A stretch of 64,000 bases of DNA from Algoriphagus aestuarii (lineage in GTDB: Bacteria > Bacteroidota > Bacteroidia > Cytophagales > Cyclobacteriaceae), in the NCBI GenBank assembly GCA_017051695.1, contig JAFIDK010000001.1:682001-746000 (forward strand), written 5' to 3'. Position numbers and translations under genes: made by a program. Below the pieces are notes generated by a model that worked only from the letters and a program-made list of their open reading frames with translations, did no database searches and was not told the origin of the DNA. Of the stretch, positions 10,501-19,263 are shown piece by piece. Numbering within the stretch: the stretch's first letter is position 1; every line of letters begins with the position of its first letter.

Positions 10501-11269
10501 GCTTATTCAGGCAGAAAAAATGGCTTCTTTAGGCGAACTTACTGCTGGAATAGCTCATGAAATCCAGAACCCTCTGAATTTTGTCAACAATTTCTCAGAT
10601 GTCAGCAATGAACTCATGGATGAAATGATGGAAGAGTTGGAAAATGGGGATTTAGAAGAAACAAAAGCGATTGCTTCTGATATCAAGGAAAATCTCGAAC
10701 GTATCAATTTACATGGAAAGCGGGCAGACTCTATTGTAAAAGCCATGCTTCAGCACAGTAGAGTAGGATCCGGGAAAAAAGAACCTACCAATATCAATGC
10801 ATTGGCAGATGAATGCCTACGGCTAAGCTACCATGGTGTCAAAGCCAAAGACAAGACATTCAATTCAGATTTTAAAACTGATTTTGACGAAAGCATTCCT
10901 GAAATGGAAGTTATCCAGCAGGATTTGGGAAGAGTAATTTTGAATATGGTCAGCAATTCTTTCTATGCAGTCAACGAGAAAGCCAAGGAACTTGGAGAAT
11001 CTGAGTACCAGCCTTGTGTGACGGTTTCCACCAAACATGTGCTGGGCGGAATTGAAATTGCCATTGCTGACAATGGCCCGGGAATTCCCAAGGAAATAAT
11101 CCATAAGATATTCCAGCCGTTTTTTACCACAAAGCCTACAGGGAAAGGTACAGGATTAGGGTTATCTTTAAGCTATGATATTGTCAAATCACATCATGGG
11201 GATCTCCGGGTAAAAAGCAATACAGAGGGAGACCAGGGAACGGAATTTACAATTTACCTTCCCGAATAA
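7565..11269 (+). CDS. Double-propeller (Reg_prop/Y_Y_Y) membrane sensor histidine kinase
   Basis: This is a hybrid-type sensor without a receiver. The chosen ATG gives a lipoprotein signal ending FVAAC (Cys18); an in-frame ATG at 7505 would add 20 residues ahead of the signal and is less likely. Roughly 12 clear and 2 degenerate blades follow, each with a WFGT-like core, a GGG(V/I)S turn and YDGxxFTNY; 14 blades suggest two seven-bladed propellers. A Y_Y_Y domain precedes one TM helix (RSWWAYLIYTLIFLSLIY), a coiled coil, HisKA with His998 in IAHEIQNP, and HATPase_c with GPGIP and GTGLGLSLSYDI. In Bacteroidota such sensors often read extracellular polysaccharide fragments, but no SusCD genes are nearby. 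A lipobox on a protein with a later TM helix is unusual, so the signal may instead be an uncleaved anchor. Confidence 0.87.
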   Translation: MKVSIFSFLLILLFVAACSDNKDKPFNDPNISRISPLVTIFNDLADSVKPYQVNLSDQRPPQVIQIPNPGTTSVSYLGNGERINLEPPIVMPLLVLRDENGSKIQNKNGETYILGEGGMAQFTTYTSDDGLALDAVNSSLMDSRGHLWFGTSGGGVSHYDGTGFTNYSTAQGLAANNLRSIIEDRNGNLWFGTVGGGASKFDGKSFTNYNSNNGLPDDVVFIIKEDKDGNLWFGTNGGGVSKYNGTTFQNFTTEDGLAGDVVVSIEEDKDGNLWFGTYGNGVSIYNGESFSSITTSDGLAGDRVRVIFKDSKGLLWFGTVGDGVSSYDGRTFTTYSIADGLASDLVRFIEEDREGNIWFATSGGGISRFDGKAFTTYTNRQGLAGNNVLSITEDRSGKLWFGTDGGGISRYDGKGFTTYTTVQGLPANIIMTITEDHQNNLWFGTANGGVSKFDGKSFTNFSTSQGLASDVVYSIHETREGKIWIGGGGGISLYDGKSFTNYTDEQGLSANDVFSILEDSKGIVWIGTDGGGISRFDGETFTTYTPDQGLAGYAILSIMEDQKGRIWFGAADGGISIYNGSSFTNLTSNQGLIDNGVFSLEEDPMGNIWIGTEHGLSFLSASNLELLLSGGDIPEENPFLNFTSAEGLPNDVILQITSMPDQKIAIGTNLGIALFDGPRNQEEFKELKNLELFNSNTGYPVKDLTDGQNGMFLDSKGILWAGTGSNKTALSRFNYPALLKNQSIPEVEIKQIRINEEAVSWNLLAQATSNPESEAITAPQITEEVSTFGRSLGPREREAMKERFSEIRFDSITVFHPIPYNLILPYRNNHLNIDFASNEVSKPYLVEYRYMLEGYDQEWSPILKKSSATFGNIQEGTYTFKVMARYTGPADGDAGQWTEPISYTFTVLPPWYRSWWAYLIYTLIFLSLIYPISRYQKNQVLKAEQKKARERELEHAREIEKAYSDLEASHENLKETQSQLIQAEKMASLGELTAGIAHEIQNPLNFVNNFSDVSNELMDEMMEELENGDLEETKAIASDIKENLERINLHGKRADSIVKAMLQHSRVGSGKKEPTNINALADECLRLSYHGVKAKDKTFNSDFKTDFDESIPEMEVIQQDLGRVILNMVSNSFYAVNEKAKELGESEYQPCVTVSTKHVLGGIEIAIADNGPGIPKEIIHKIFQPFFTTKPTGKGTGLGLSLSYDIVKSHHGDLRVKSNTEGDQGTEFTIYLPE

Positions 11270-11331
11270 TACAAGAATGAAATTCAACAATTAAGAGAAT
11301 AAACAGCAAAATTTAACCTTAAACTAGAGAC

Positions 11332-12711
11332 GTGCTTTCAGTAACAATTATTTCTATTATTCTTCTTTATTCCCTAAAAAGGCCATTTGCATCCATTACG
11401 GTCTCTGAGGAATGGAAGCGATTATTTAATTACGGACTTTGGGTTGCTGTTGGGTTGATCGTGCTGGAATGGATGCCTTTACCAGGATTTTTGGATATCT
11501 TGGTCTATCTGGCCAAATACCTGCTGGTCGGGGCGATTGTCTTTGTGACTCTGACCTTTCCGGAATTAGAGCATAAAAAAGGGATGATATATGCCTGGCT
11601 CCCGATCATTGGCATTTCCATTATCACGGATATCTTTTCCAACCTCACACCGGAATTCTACAAAAATTGGGAATCCTATTTCAAAACCGGAGAAGCCTTT
11701 GCCTTCATTTGGGCCATCGCGATGTGGATCATCAATGCCAAGCAGAAGAAAAATCTGGAAAGGGAAAGAATCAAATCCTTGGAAAAAGAAAAGGAACTGG
11801 AAATCACCGAGGAGCTGAAGAAGCAATTGGAAAAACAAGTCGCCGCAAGAACCGCTGAATTACTGTCCCAAAAAAATGAGTTGGAAACAACCCTAAAGGA
11901 ATTGAAGTCCACTCAAACGCAATTGATTCATGCTGAGAAAATGGCCTCACTCGGGGAACTGACCGCCGGAATCGCTCATGAAATCCAGAATCCGCTGAAT
12001 TTCGTCAATAATTTTTCCGAATTGAGCAATGAACTACTGGAGGAAATGAAAGAAGAAATCGAGTCGGGGAATTATAATATCGCCAAAGAGATTGCAGAAG
12101 ATATTTCGGAAAACCTGAAAAAAATAAACCATCATGGCAACCGGGCCGATTCGATTGTCAAAGGCATGCTGCAACATAGTCGGGTCAATTCCGGTGAAAA
12201 AATCCTCACAGACCTCAACGCCTTGGCAGATGAATTTATGCGGCTTTCTTACCATGGCCTTCGGGCAAAAGACAAGAGTTTCAATGCGGATTTTAAACTG
12301 GAGCTAGATCCGGAACTTCCCCAGGTGGAAGTCGTGTCACAGGATTTTGGCAGATTGATCTTAAATCTAGTAAACAATGCATTCTACGCAGTGCATGAAA
12401 AGAAACTTAAACTAGACAAAGAGGCCGGTGGGACATCTGATTTCCATCCATTGGTGAAGATCACTTCGACTCATTTGGGCGATAAAATCCAAATCCACGT
12501 AATAGATAATGGTGGAGGTATTCCAAAATCGATCATTGAAAAGGTATTTCAACCCTTTTTTACTACCAAACCTACTGGGGCGGGAACTGGTTTGGGATTA
12601 AGCCTGAGTTATGACATCGTCAAAGCCCATGGAGGAGAATTTACAGTGGAATCAACCGAAGGGGAGGGCACTGTCTTTAAAATTGTATTACCAATGAAAG
12701 GAGTTAGATAA
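11332..12711 (+). CDS. Multi-TM sensor histidine kinase
   Basis: The frame starts at a GTG 62 bp after the previous gene; no upstream in-frame ATG was found, and the N-terminus runs straight into a hydrophobic helix. Residues 1-145 hold about five TM helices with almost no periplasmic loop, so the input is probably membrane-embedded or through a partner. A charged coiled coil (about 145-205) leads to HisKA with His216 in GIAHEIQNP, and HATPase_c with NLVNNAFYAV, GGGIP and GTGLGLSLSYDIV. There is no PAS, GAF or receiver domain. The transmitter is very similar to those of the two kinases upstream. It lies 53 bp before a receiver gene and is the most likely cognate kinase, though all three could feed it. 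Confidence 0.87.
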   Translation: MLSVTIISIILLYSLKRPFASITVSEEWKRLFNYGLWVAVGLIVLEWMPLPGFLDILVYLAKYLLVGAIVFVTLTFPELEHKKGMIYAWLPIIGISIITDIFSNLTPEFYKNWESYFKTGEAFAFIWAIAMWIINAKQKKNLERERIKSLEKEKELEITEELKKQLEKQVAARTAELLSQKNELETTLKELKSTQTQLIHAEKMASLGELTAGIAHEIQNPLNFVNNFSELSNELLEEMKEEIESGNYNIAKEIAEDISENLKKINHHGNRADSIVKGMLQHSRVNSGEKILTDLNALADEFMRLSYHGLRAKDKSFNADFKLELDPELPQVEVVSQDFGRLILNLVNNAFYAVHEKKLKLDKEAGGTSDFHPLVKITSTHLGDKIQIHVIDNGGGIPKSIIEKVFQPFFTTKPTGAGTGLGLSLSYDIVKAHGGEFTVESTEGEGTVFKIVLPMKGVR

Positions 12712-12764
12712 GCTTCTTTCCTAGTTATATCAGTCCATCATTATTTCAACTTAAGTCAAAAATT

Positions 12765-13160
12765 ATGAATATTTTAATTGTAGATGATGAAACAGACGTA
12801 GAAATACTTTTCCGTCAAAAATTTAGAAAAGAGATCAAAAGTGGGATGATGAGTCTTTCCTTTGCCTTCTCTGGACAAGAAGCATTGGATTTTTTGGCAC
12901 AGGATAACCCCCCTTTGGTGGTATATGTGTTTTCGGATATCAACATGCCTGGAATGACCGGTTTGGAACTTTTGAAAAAAATCAAAGAAAGGTATCCACA
13001 GATCAGTGTCAGCATGATCTCCGCATATGGTGATAGTGAAAACTATGAAAAAGCGATTGATTCAGGAGCAAAAGAATTTTTTACAAAACCAATAGATTTT
13101 GATTTCTTGAAGAACGAAATTCAGGAGTTGGTGGCAAAACATAAATCAAATAAACAATGA
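12765..13160 (+). CDS. Single-domain response regulator
   Basis: A stand-alone CheY-like receiver of 131 residues. The acidic pair is Asp7/Asp8 (VDDE), the phospho-acceptor is Asp58 in FSDINMPG, the conserved Ser/Thr region is MISAYGD, and the conserved Lys is Lys108 in FTKPID. There is no output domain, so it acts by protein contact or as a phosphate relay or sink. Its stop codon overlaps the start of the next gene by 4 bp (ATGA), indicating translational coupling with a receiver-cyclase whose receiver it resembles (both have RQKFRK after the acidic pocket). The pair probably arose by duplication. Confidence 0.92.
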   Translation: MNILIVDDETDVEILFRQKFRKEIKSGMMSLSFAFSGQEALDFLAQDNPPLVVYVFSDINMPGMTGLELLKKIKERYPQISVSMISAYGDSENYEKAIDSGAKEFFTKPIDFDFLKNEIQELVAKHKSNKQ

Positions 13161-14209
13161 TCAGAATACTAGTGGTCGATGATGAGGCTGATCTGGAGGT
13201 ACTAATCAGGCAGAAATTCAGGAAGAAAATCCGGTCGGAAGAATACGAATTTCACTTTGCCCTGAATGGAAAAAAAGCGCTGGAAGTCATGGAAGAATCC
13301 AAAAACATCGATATGATTCTGAGTGATATCAACATGCCAGAAATGGACGGTTTGACCCTGCTTTCCAAAGTAAAAGAGCAGAACTCTCTCCTGAAAACAG
13401 TAATTATTTCTGCCTACGGAGACATGGAAAACATCCGAACTGCCATGAATCTCGGGGCTTTTGATTTTATCACCAAACCGGTGGATTTTCAGGATTTAGA
13501 GATCACGATAGAAAAAACCATTACCTACATCAACCAGATCAAAGCCACCATTCAGGCCATGAAGGAAAATAATATCCTGAGAATGTATGTGGACGAAACG
13601 GTGCTGAATTTTATGGGAGGAAGGGAAATCGAAAGCGGTCTCATAGAAAATGAAACACTGGAAGCAGCTGTGGCTTTTATAGATCTCTGTGGCTTCACAG
13701 CCATCAGTGAAACTGAAGAACCAAATGTGGTGGTAGGTCAATTGAATGATTATTTTGATATGATGGTCAGGGAAATCATTGCAGAGCAAGGCATCATCGA
13801 CAAATTTATCGGGGATGCTGTCATGGCGGTTTTTAAGGGAGAAGATTACGAGAAAAGGGCTCTTCGGGCCAGTATCGCCATCCGGGATAAAATGAATGCC
13901 ATGCCTGTTTTCTCTGAAAAATCAGGTTTCAAACCTAAAGTTTCCATCGGCATTAATAAAGGGGAAATGGTCTCAGGAAATATCGGTTCCATTTCTTTGA
14001 AACGCCTGGACTATACCGTCATCGGAGATACTGTCAATGTCGCCTCCCGCTTACAGTCGAAGGCAAACCCTGGACAGATATTGATATTGGAGCAATACTA
14101 TGAACAAATTGAGCCCTTTTTCCAAACTGAAAAAATTGGGGAAATGATCCTGAAAAATAAAGCAAAACCTGTGACGGTTTATGAGGTGATCGATTTACAG
14201 ACAACTTGA
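13157..14209 (+). CDS. Response regulator with class III adenylate cyclase output
   Basis: This 350-residue protein pairs an N-terminal receiver (Asp8/Asp9, phospho-Asp57 in [19 protein letters not shown]) with a short helical linker and a C-terminal class III nucleotide cyclase domain (about 170-345). Metal-binding Asp residues are visible in FIDLCGFT and in [11 protein letters not shown]. The Lys before FIGDA is the adenine-specifying position, and [15 protein letters not shown] holds the transition-state Asn and Arg. All key catalytic residues appear present, so an active adenylate cyclase is likely. Phosphorylation by one or more of the three upstream histidine kinases would couple signals to cAMP. 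No cAMP-binding regulator is encoded in the window. Confidence 0.9.
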   Translation: MIRILVVDDEADLEVLIRQKFRKKIRSEEYEFHFALNGKKALEVMEESKNIDMILSDINMPEMDGLTLLSKVKEQNSLLKTVIISAYGDMENIRTAMNLGAFDFITKPVDFQDLEITIEKTITYINQIKATIQAMKENNILRMYVDETVLNFMGGREIESGLIENETLEAAVAFIDLCGFTAISETEEPNVVVGQLNDYFDMMVREIIAEQGIIDKFIGDAVMAVFKGEDYEKRALRASIAIRDKMNAMPVFSEKSGFKPKVSIGINKGEMVSGNIGSISLKRLDYTVIGDTVNVASRLQSKANPGQILILEQYYEQIEPFFQTEKIGEMILKNKAKPVTVYEVIDLQTT

Positions 14210-14428
14210 ATTTAACGCTTTTGTGGGTCGATCGCATTCCTTAAAAATGTCCGAAATCGGTCTTAATCATAAATAAAGGCCATTTTACTACCGCTTATCC
14301 TGAAATAAAGCTAGATTATATTCCCAAAAATCACTGGATAATATCCACCTCTACACAAGCTCTCTATCCCTGGATATAGACTGTACGGGTAAGATCCCCT
14401 GTGAGCATTAAAAGAAATTTTATACTAC

Positions 14429-17400
14429 ATGAAAAAATTTACCCAACCTGCAATTTTGGTTGCCTTGGGTGCCACTGTAAGCTTTGCGGCATTGGTACCG
14501 GACAGACCAAAAATGCTATTGCCGTTAGAGCAACACCAATCTGTTGTGGCAGATAGCTCCAAAAAAGACTCCATTGTCACCCCGAAATTCAAAGACCTTC
14601 CTCTCAAAGCCGAACGCGAAATTAAATTCAATACCAAGCAGGGTACTTGGATGAGCGTGGATGTAAGCCCAGATGGAAAAACCCTTGCCTTTGACCTTTT
14701 GGGAGATATTTATACCATTCCGATCGAAGGTGGAAAAGCCACCCCGATCACTACAGGAATGGCCTATGAAACGCATCCTCGTTATTCGCCCGATGGAGAG
14801 AAAATACTCTTCACTTCCGACAGAGCAGGAAGCGATAATCTTTGGTACATCGACATGGTCAAAAAAGACACCGTACAGATTACCAAGGATAAAAACGGAG
14901 ATGTACCGGGAGCAGACTGGACACCAGATTCCGAATACATTGTAGTCAGCAAAGGCCGGAGAATCGCCAAACTATGGATGTATCACAAAGATGGAGGTGG
15001 CGGAATTGAGCTAAATGAAAACCCAAGTAGCATCAAAACCATCGATCCTTTCGTCAGCCCTGATGGCAAAAAGGTGTACTTCTCTCAAAGAAGTGGCGCC
15101 TGGAATTACAATGCATTGCTTCCACAGTATCAAATCGGGACTTATGATTTTGAAAAAGGAGAGCTGAACAGCATCACTTCGCGTTACGGTTCGGCATTTA
15201 CGCCAACTTTAAGTAATGATGGCAAATGGATGGTTTATGGTTCCCGATGGGAAGAAAAAACCGGTTTGGTGCTCAGAAACCTAGAAACTGGAGAAGAAAA
15301 ATGGCTAGCCTATCCTGTGCAGCGGGATGAGCAGGAATCCATCGCTCCTCAGGGGGTTTTGCCGGCCATGGCTTTCACTCCAGATAGCAAAAATGTGATT
15401 GCTTCCTATGGAGGAAAAATCTGGAAAATTGCAATCGATGGAGGCGCTCCGACTGAGATTCCTTTTGAAGTAGATGTCAACCTGGCCATGGGTCCACGCT
15501 TGTATTTCAACTATGAAATCAAAGACACCACAGCTGCCAGAGTAACTCAAATCCGTGATGCAGTTCCATCTCCAGATGGAAAAAAACTGGCTTTCACCGC
15601 TTTGAATAGATTGTATGTGATGGATTATCCGGATGGAGAACCAAAAAGAATCACCAACAACGACTTCACCGAGGCGATGCCAACTTGGAGTCCAGACGGA
15701 ACCCAACTGGCTTTTATAGGCTGGAATGAAACCGAAGGTGGCAAACTCTATAAAGCTACTTTGGGAAATAGAGGATCGGTTACCCCACTGACCAACGAGA
15801 GCGCTCTCTACATGCAACCTGCTTGGGGACCTAATAATAGAATTGCTGTTTTCAAAGCCTCCAACCAAGTGATGAAAGATGCGGAAGGACCAGGAATCAA
15901 TGGTTCAGAAGCGGAACTGGTTTGGATCCCAGCGGCAGGTGGGGAATTCAGAAAAATCATGGAAGTCGGAAATCATGGTAACGTTCACTTTACCAAAGAC
16001 ACTTCCCGTGTTTTCTTGAATGGTCCGGGTGGAACATTGCTAAGTGTAAGATGGGATGGAACGGATGAAAAAGAGTATGCAAAAATCACAGGCATCACTC
16101 CTTTTGGATCCGTAGCGGAATCACATGATGATCACGGCCATACCACCAATCCAGCTGAAGCTACGGATGTTCGATATGTCATGGGCATGCCCAGATCCAA
16201 TGCAGATGCGGTCAATTATTGCATGCTTCCTGAAGGCGCTAGCGCACAGGAACCACAGATGAGACCTAGCAGTGCCAGCACCATTTTGATGGCTCCTGAG
16301 GGAGATTTGGCGGTAGCCCAAGTGAATAACAACATCTATGTGGTCCAGATCCCGAAAGTTGGGAAGACTCCTAGCATCAACGTGGGCAATCCGGAATCCA
16401 GTAATTTCCCATCCCGTCAACTTACCGAAATCGGAGGAGAATGGCCAGCTTGGGAAGCCAATGGCAAGAAAGTTCACTGGTCTTTGGGCAATGGACACTG
16501 GGTCTATGATGTAGACAGAGCGGTAGTAGTAGAAGATTCTGTGAAAGCTGTCAAAAAAGCAAAAATGATGGCAGATGCGGATTCTGTTGCTGCCTTGAAA
16601 GCTTTGGGACCTGAAGCGGTGAAAGCTGCTGATTCCGTAGCCAAAGCCAAAAAAGAAGCTTTGGCTGAATTGCTGAAAAATGACAAAGAAAAAGCCAAAG
16701 CAGATAGCATTTACAAAGCCGAGCAAAAAGAAAAAGAAAGCTACAAGCCGGTAGAAAAGCAGGTTTCGGTGTACTATACCAAAGACATTCCGAAAGGAAC
16801 TGTCCTGCTAAGCAATGCCCGGATCGTCACCATGAAAGGGGATGAAATCATCGAGCGGGGAGACATTCTGATTGAAAATAACCGGATCAAAGCCGTGGGT
16901 GCAGCAGGTACTTTGGACGCTGGAAATGCAAAAGTCATGGACATGTCCGGCAAGACTATTACTCCAGGCTTTATCGATACCCATGCGCACATGTGGCCAA
17001 CTTGGGGATTGCATAAAAACTCTGTTTGGATTTATGCAGCCAACTTGGCCTATGGAGTAACCACTACACGTGATCCTCAGACAGCTACTACCGACGTGTT
17101 GACTTACGGTGATATGGTGGAAGCTGGTATGGTACCGGGACCAAGAGTGTACAGCACTGGCCCGGGTGTAGGCTATTGGATGTATAATCTGAAGTCACTG
17201 GATCAAACCAAAAATGTACTGAAGCAATACAGCAAGTACTACAATACCCAATACATCAAAATGTATCTGGTGGGGAACCGTCAGCACAGACAGTGGGTGA
17301 TTATGGCTGCCAAAGAGCAGGAACTCATGCCTACGACTGAGGGTGGTTTGGATTTCAAACTAAACATGACCCAGCTGATCGATGGCTATCCAGGACATGA

Positions 17401-18058
17401 GCATTCTATTCCGATTCATCCACTGTATCAAGACGTGACCAAAACCATTGCAGAAAGCAAGATGGCGGTGACTCCTACCCTTTTGGTAGCTTATGGTGGA
17501 CCTTGGGCAGAAAACTATTATTACACTACCGAAAGCCCGCTTCATGATCCAAAGCTGAATCGTTTCACTCCGTATGAGGAACTGAATGCCAAGGCAAGAA
17601 GAAGAGCAGGTGGATTAGGTGGCTGGTTTGCTCCGGAAGACCATGTATTTATGAAGCATGCGGAAGGCATCAAATCCATCTTCGAGCAAGGTGGATTAGC
17701 TGGTGTAGGTTCGCATGGTCAGCTACAAGGATTGGGCTATCACTGGGAGCTTTGGTCTGTTGCCAGCGGAGGCATGGAAGCACACGATGCGCTAAAAGTG
17801 GCGACAATCTCAGGAGCGGAAGCTTTGGGATTGGACAAAGAACTGGGAAGTATCGAAGTGGGGAAACTTGCTGACCTAGTAATTATGGACAGCAATCCAT
17901 TGGAGAATATCCGAAACACCAATAGCATTTCCCATGTGGTGAAGAACGGAAGAATCTATGATGGCAATACCTTGGATGAGGTTTATCCAACTCCTAGAAA
18001 GATGGATGTAAGTCCTTGGACTAAAGTCGCGCCGGTTCCGAATACCAGTCTGAAGTAA
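14429..18058 (+). CDS. Secreted WD40-like propeller-amidohydrolase fusion
   Basis: A 1209-residue exported protein with a probable signal peptide (MKKFTQ to about residue 21). Residues about 50-690 carry TolB/PD40 propeller repeats with SPDGKxxxF and WSPDG motifs. Residues about 703-772 form a very Ala/Lys/Asp-rich, probably helical linker. The C-terminus is a metal-dependent amidohydrolase (imidazolonepropionase/prolidase-like) with the HxH motif at His852 and His854 (DTHAHMW), and the ending LADLVIMDSNPL that is typical of the family. The architecture is known in Bacteroidota and is annotated as amidohydrolase; it may process peptides or cyclic amides in the periplasm. A strong terminator follows about 20 bp after the stop, so it is the last or only gene of its unit. 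Confidence 0.88.
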   Translation: MKKFTQPAILVALGATVSFAALVPDRPKMLLPLEQHQSVVADSSKKDSIVTPKFKDLPLKAEREIKFNTKQGTWMSVDVSPDGKTLAFDLLGDIYTIPIEGGKATPITTGMAYETHPRYSPDGEKILFTSDRAGSDNLWYIDMVKKDTVQITKDKNGDVPGADWTPDSEYIVVSKGRRIAKLWMYHKDGGGGIELNENPSSIKTIDPFVSPDGKKVYFSQRSGAWNYNALLPQYQIGTYDFEKGELNSITSRYGSAFTPTLSNDGKWMVYGSRWEEKTGLVLRNLETGEEKWLAYPVQRDEQESIAPQGVLPAMAFTPDSKNVIASYGGKIWKIAIDGGAPTEIPFEVDVNLAMGPRLYFNYEIKDTTAARVTQIRDAVPSPDGKKLAFTALNRLYVMDYPDGEPKRITNNDFTEAMPTWSPDGTQLAFIGWNETEGGKLYKATLGNRGSVTPLTNESALYMQPAWGPNNRIAVFKASNQVMKDAEGPGINGSEAELVWIPAAGGEFRKIMEVGNHGNVHFTKDTSRVFLNGPGGTLLSVRWDGTDEKEYAKITGITPFGSVAESHDDHGHTTNPAEATDVRYVMGMPRSNADAVNYCMLPEGASAQEPQMRPSSASTILMAPEGDLAVAQVNNNIYVVQIPKVGKTPSINVGNPESSNFPSRQLTEIGGEWPAWEANGKKVHWSLGNGHWVYDVDRAVVVEDSVKAVKKAKMMADADSVAALKALGPEAVKAADSVAKAKKEALAELLKNDKEKAKADSIYKAEQKEKESYKPVEKQVSVYYTKDIPKGTVLLSNARIVTMKGDEIIERGDILIENNRIKAVGAAGTLDAGNAKVMDMSGKTITPGFIDTHAHMWPTWGLHKNSVWIYAANLAYGVTTTRDPQTATTDVLTYGDMVEAGMVPGPRVYSTGPGVGYWMYNLKSLDQTKNVLKQYSKYYNTQYIKMYLVGNRQHRQWVIMAAKEQELMPTTEGGLDFKLNMTQLIDGYPGHEHSIPIHPLYQDVTKTIAESKMAVTPTLLVAYGGPWAENYYYTTESPLHDPKLNRFTPYEELNAKARRRAGGLGGWFAPEDHVFMKHAEGIKSIFEQGGLAGVGSHGQLQGLGYHWELWSVASGGMEAHDALKVATISGAEALGLDKELGSIEVGKLADLVIMDSNPLENIRNTNSISHVVKNGRIYDGNTLDEVYPTPRKMDVSPWTKVAPVPNTSLK

Positions 18059-18077
18059 GAAACTCTAGAACTAATTG

Positions 18078-18110
18078 AAATCCCTTGGAGCAATCTGAGG
18101 GATTTTTTTT
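18078..18110 (+). terminator. Rho-independent terminator after amidohydrolase gene
   Basis: AAATCCCT (18078-18085) pairs with AGGGATTT (18098-18105) and is followed by a run of T. It lies 20 bp after the stop codon. A near copy, with its downstream sequence, recurs at 19083. Confidence 0.85.
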
Positions 18111-18240
18111 GTTTTAGGGGAAAAATAAAATCGAAACTATTCCATATCGCCAAGGATGTCAAAACCGAAATCCTTACTTTACATTCTATACCCCTGTAGA
18201 CAAGGCGGATAGCATCGCAATTGAATAGTCTGACTTGGGT
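18078..18240 (+). repeat. Direct repeat, copy A (terminator plus intergenic sequence)
   Basis: The stretch that begins at the terminator and runs through a shared 22-nt block (GTTTTAGGGG followed by AAAAATAAAA) and similar sequence (CGAAATCCTTA, CCCCTG, TCTGACTTGG) matches 19083-19235. The copies are imperfect, with small indels. Confidence 0.7.
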
Positions 18241-18281
18241 TTATACCTGAAACGTGCTTTATATGGAAATGCAAAAAAACA

Positions 18282-19007
18282 ATGATAAAATTCTTTAGAA
18301 AGATTAGGCAAAAAATGCTGACTGAAAACAAGTTTAGTAAATATTTGATTTATGCGATTGGTGAAATAATACTTGTTGTTATTGGAATATTGATTGCGCT
18401 ACAGGTTAATAATTGGAATACACAAAGAATTAATGCAAACTCTGAACAAATCATTTTACAAGATTTGAACATTGAACTTGAAAGCAATATTTCATCTTTG
18501 GAAAACATTCTATCCGAACACCAAAAGTCTCTAGATGCAGCCATAGAAATCAGGAAGTTAATACAAGACCCAGTAGAGCTTGAAAAAGAAACAGAGGAAT
18601 ATTTGATTTCTGTCCTAAATACAATGAATTATAATTGGACATATGATCCCAAATTAGGGATACTAAATTCAATAATAAATTCGGGGAAAATGGACTTAAT
18701 ACAAAATAAAGAAATCAGGTACATGTTATCTTCCGTACAAGAATCTATCGTCGACGCCAATGAATCCACAGAAGAAATTGGTGATATAAGAAATAATTTT
18801 TACTGGCCAGTTATTGCTTCAAAGAGAGAAGTAACAGACTTTGAAAGCCTTAATTTTAAATCGAAAGAAACTTTTCGAAACCCAGAATTTATTTTTTGGA
18901 ACACATTTGTTATAGCCGTTAGAAAAGAAGGTTTGGAGGAAGAGAATGAGTTATTAATGTTCCTCAAAAACCTAAATAAGATGATGACATCTGAATTAGA
19001 AAAATAA
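18282..19007 (+). CDS. DUF6090 family membrane protein
   Basis: A 241-residue protein with the hallmark N-terminus of the DUF6090 group: a basic FRKIRQKML start, then a single TM helix within YAIGEIILVVIGILIALQV and NNWN, followed by a long, acidic, probably coiled-coil extramembrane domain. The function of the family is unknown. Such genes are common and often multicopy in marine Bacteroidota. It is flanked on both sides by copies of the same roughly 150-bp intergenic sequence and is richer in A+T than the genes to its left, which hints at local duplication or insertion. No partner is evident. Confidence 0.75.
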   Translation: MIKFFRKIRQKMLTENKFSKYLIYAIGEIILVVIGILIALQVNNWNTQRINANSEQIILQDLNIELESNISSLENILSEHQKSLDAAIEIRKLIQDPVELEKETEEYLISVLNTMNYNWTYDPKLGILNSIINSGKMDLIQNKEIRYMLSSVQESIVDANESTEEIGDIRNNFYWPVIASKREVTDFESLNFKSKETFRNPEFIFWNTFVIAVRKEGLEEENELLMFLKNLNKMMTSELEK

Positions 19008-19082
19008 CGAATGCCTGCCCCTCTAAACGTAGACCTCGATAACAATCGGGCGTATCTAGGCTTTTCTTTATTAGAAATGTAC

Positions 19083-19117
19083 AAATCCCTCAGAACACGA
19101 TCTGGGGGATTTTTTTG
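19083..19117 (+). terminator. Rho-independent terminator after DUF6090 gene
   Basis: AAATCCC and CAGA (19083-19094) pair with TCTG and GGGATTT (19101-19112), followed by T residues. It is the diverged twin of the terminator at 18078. Confidence 0.8.
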
Positions 19118-19235
19118 TTTTAGGGGAAAAATAAAACCGAACTATCCAAATAACCTAAGGAAGTCATACCCGAAATCCTTATATTAATTACTTTATCCCC
19201 TGAAAATAAACGTAGTAGACTATCTGGACTTGGAT
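19083..19235 (+). repeat. Direct repeat, copy B
   Basis: Imperfect second copy of 18078-18240. It includes the hairpin, the identical block after it, and the downstream similarity up to the leader of the serine hydrolase gene. Confidence 0.7.
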
Positions 19236-19263
19236 TTTTACAAGCATTATCAATCATAAAACA

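Noticed and set aside
15305-15868. 187-codon minus-strand frame opposite the propeller part of the amidohydrolase gene
   Set aside because: Follows from the codon use of the SPDG repeats on the other strand; no plausible protein features.
16121-16726. 201-codon minus-strand frame opposite the amidohydrolase gene
   Set aside because: Antisense shadow of a strongly supported gene; Phe/Ser-rich translation with no family resemblance.
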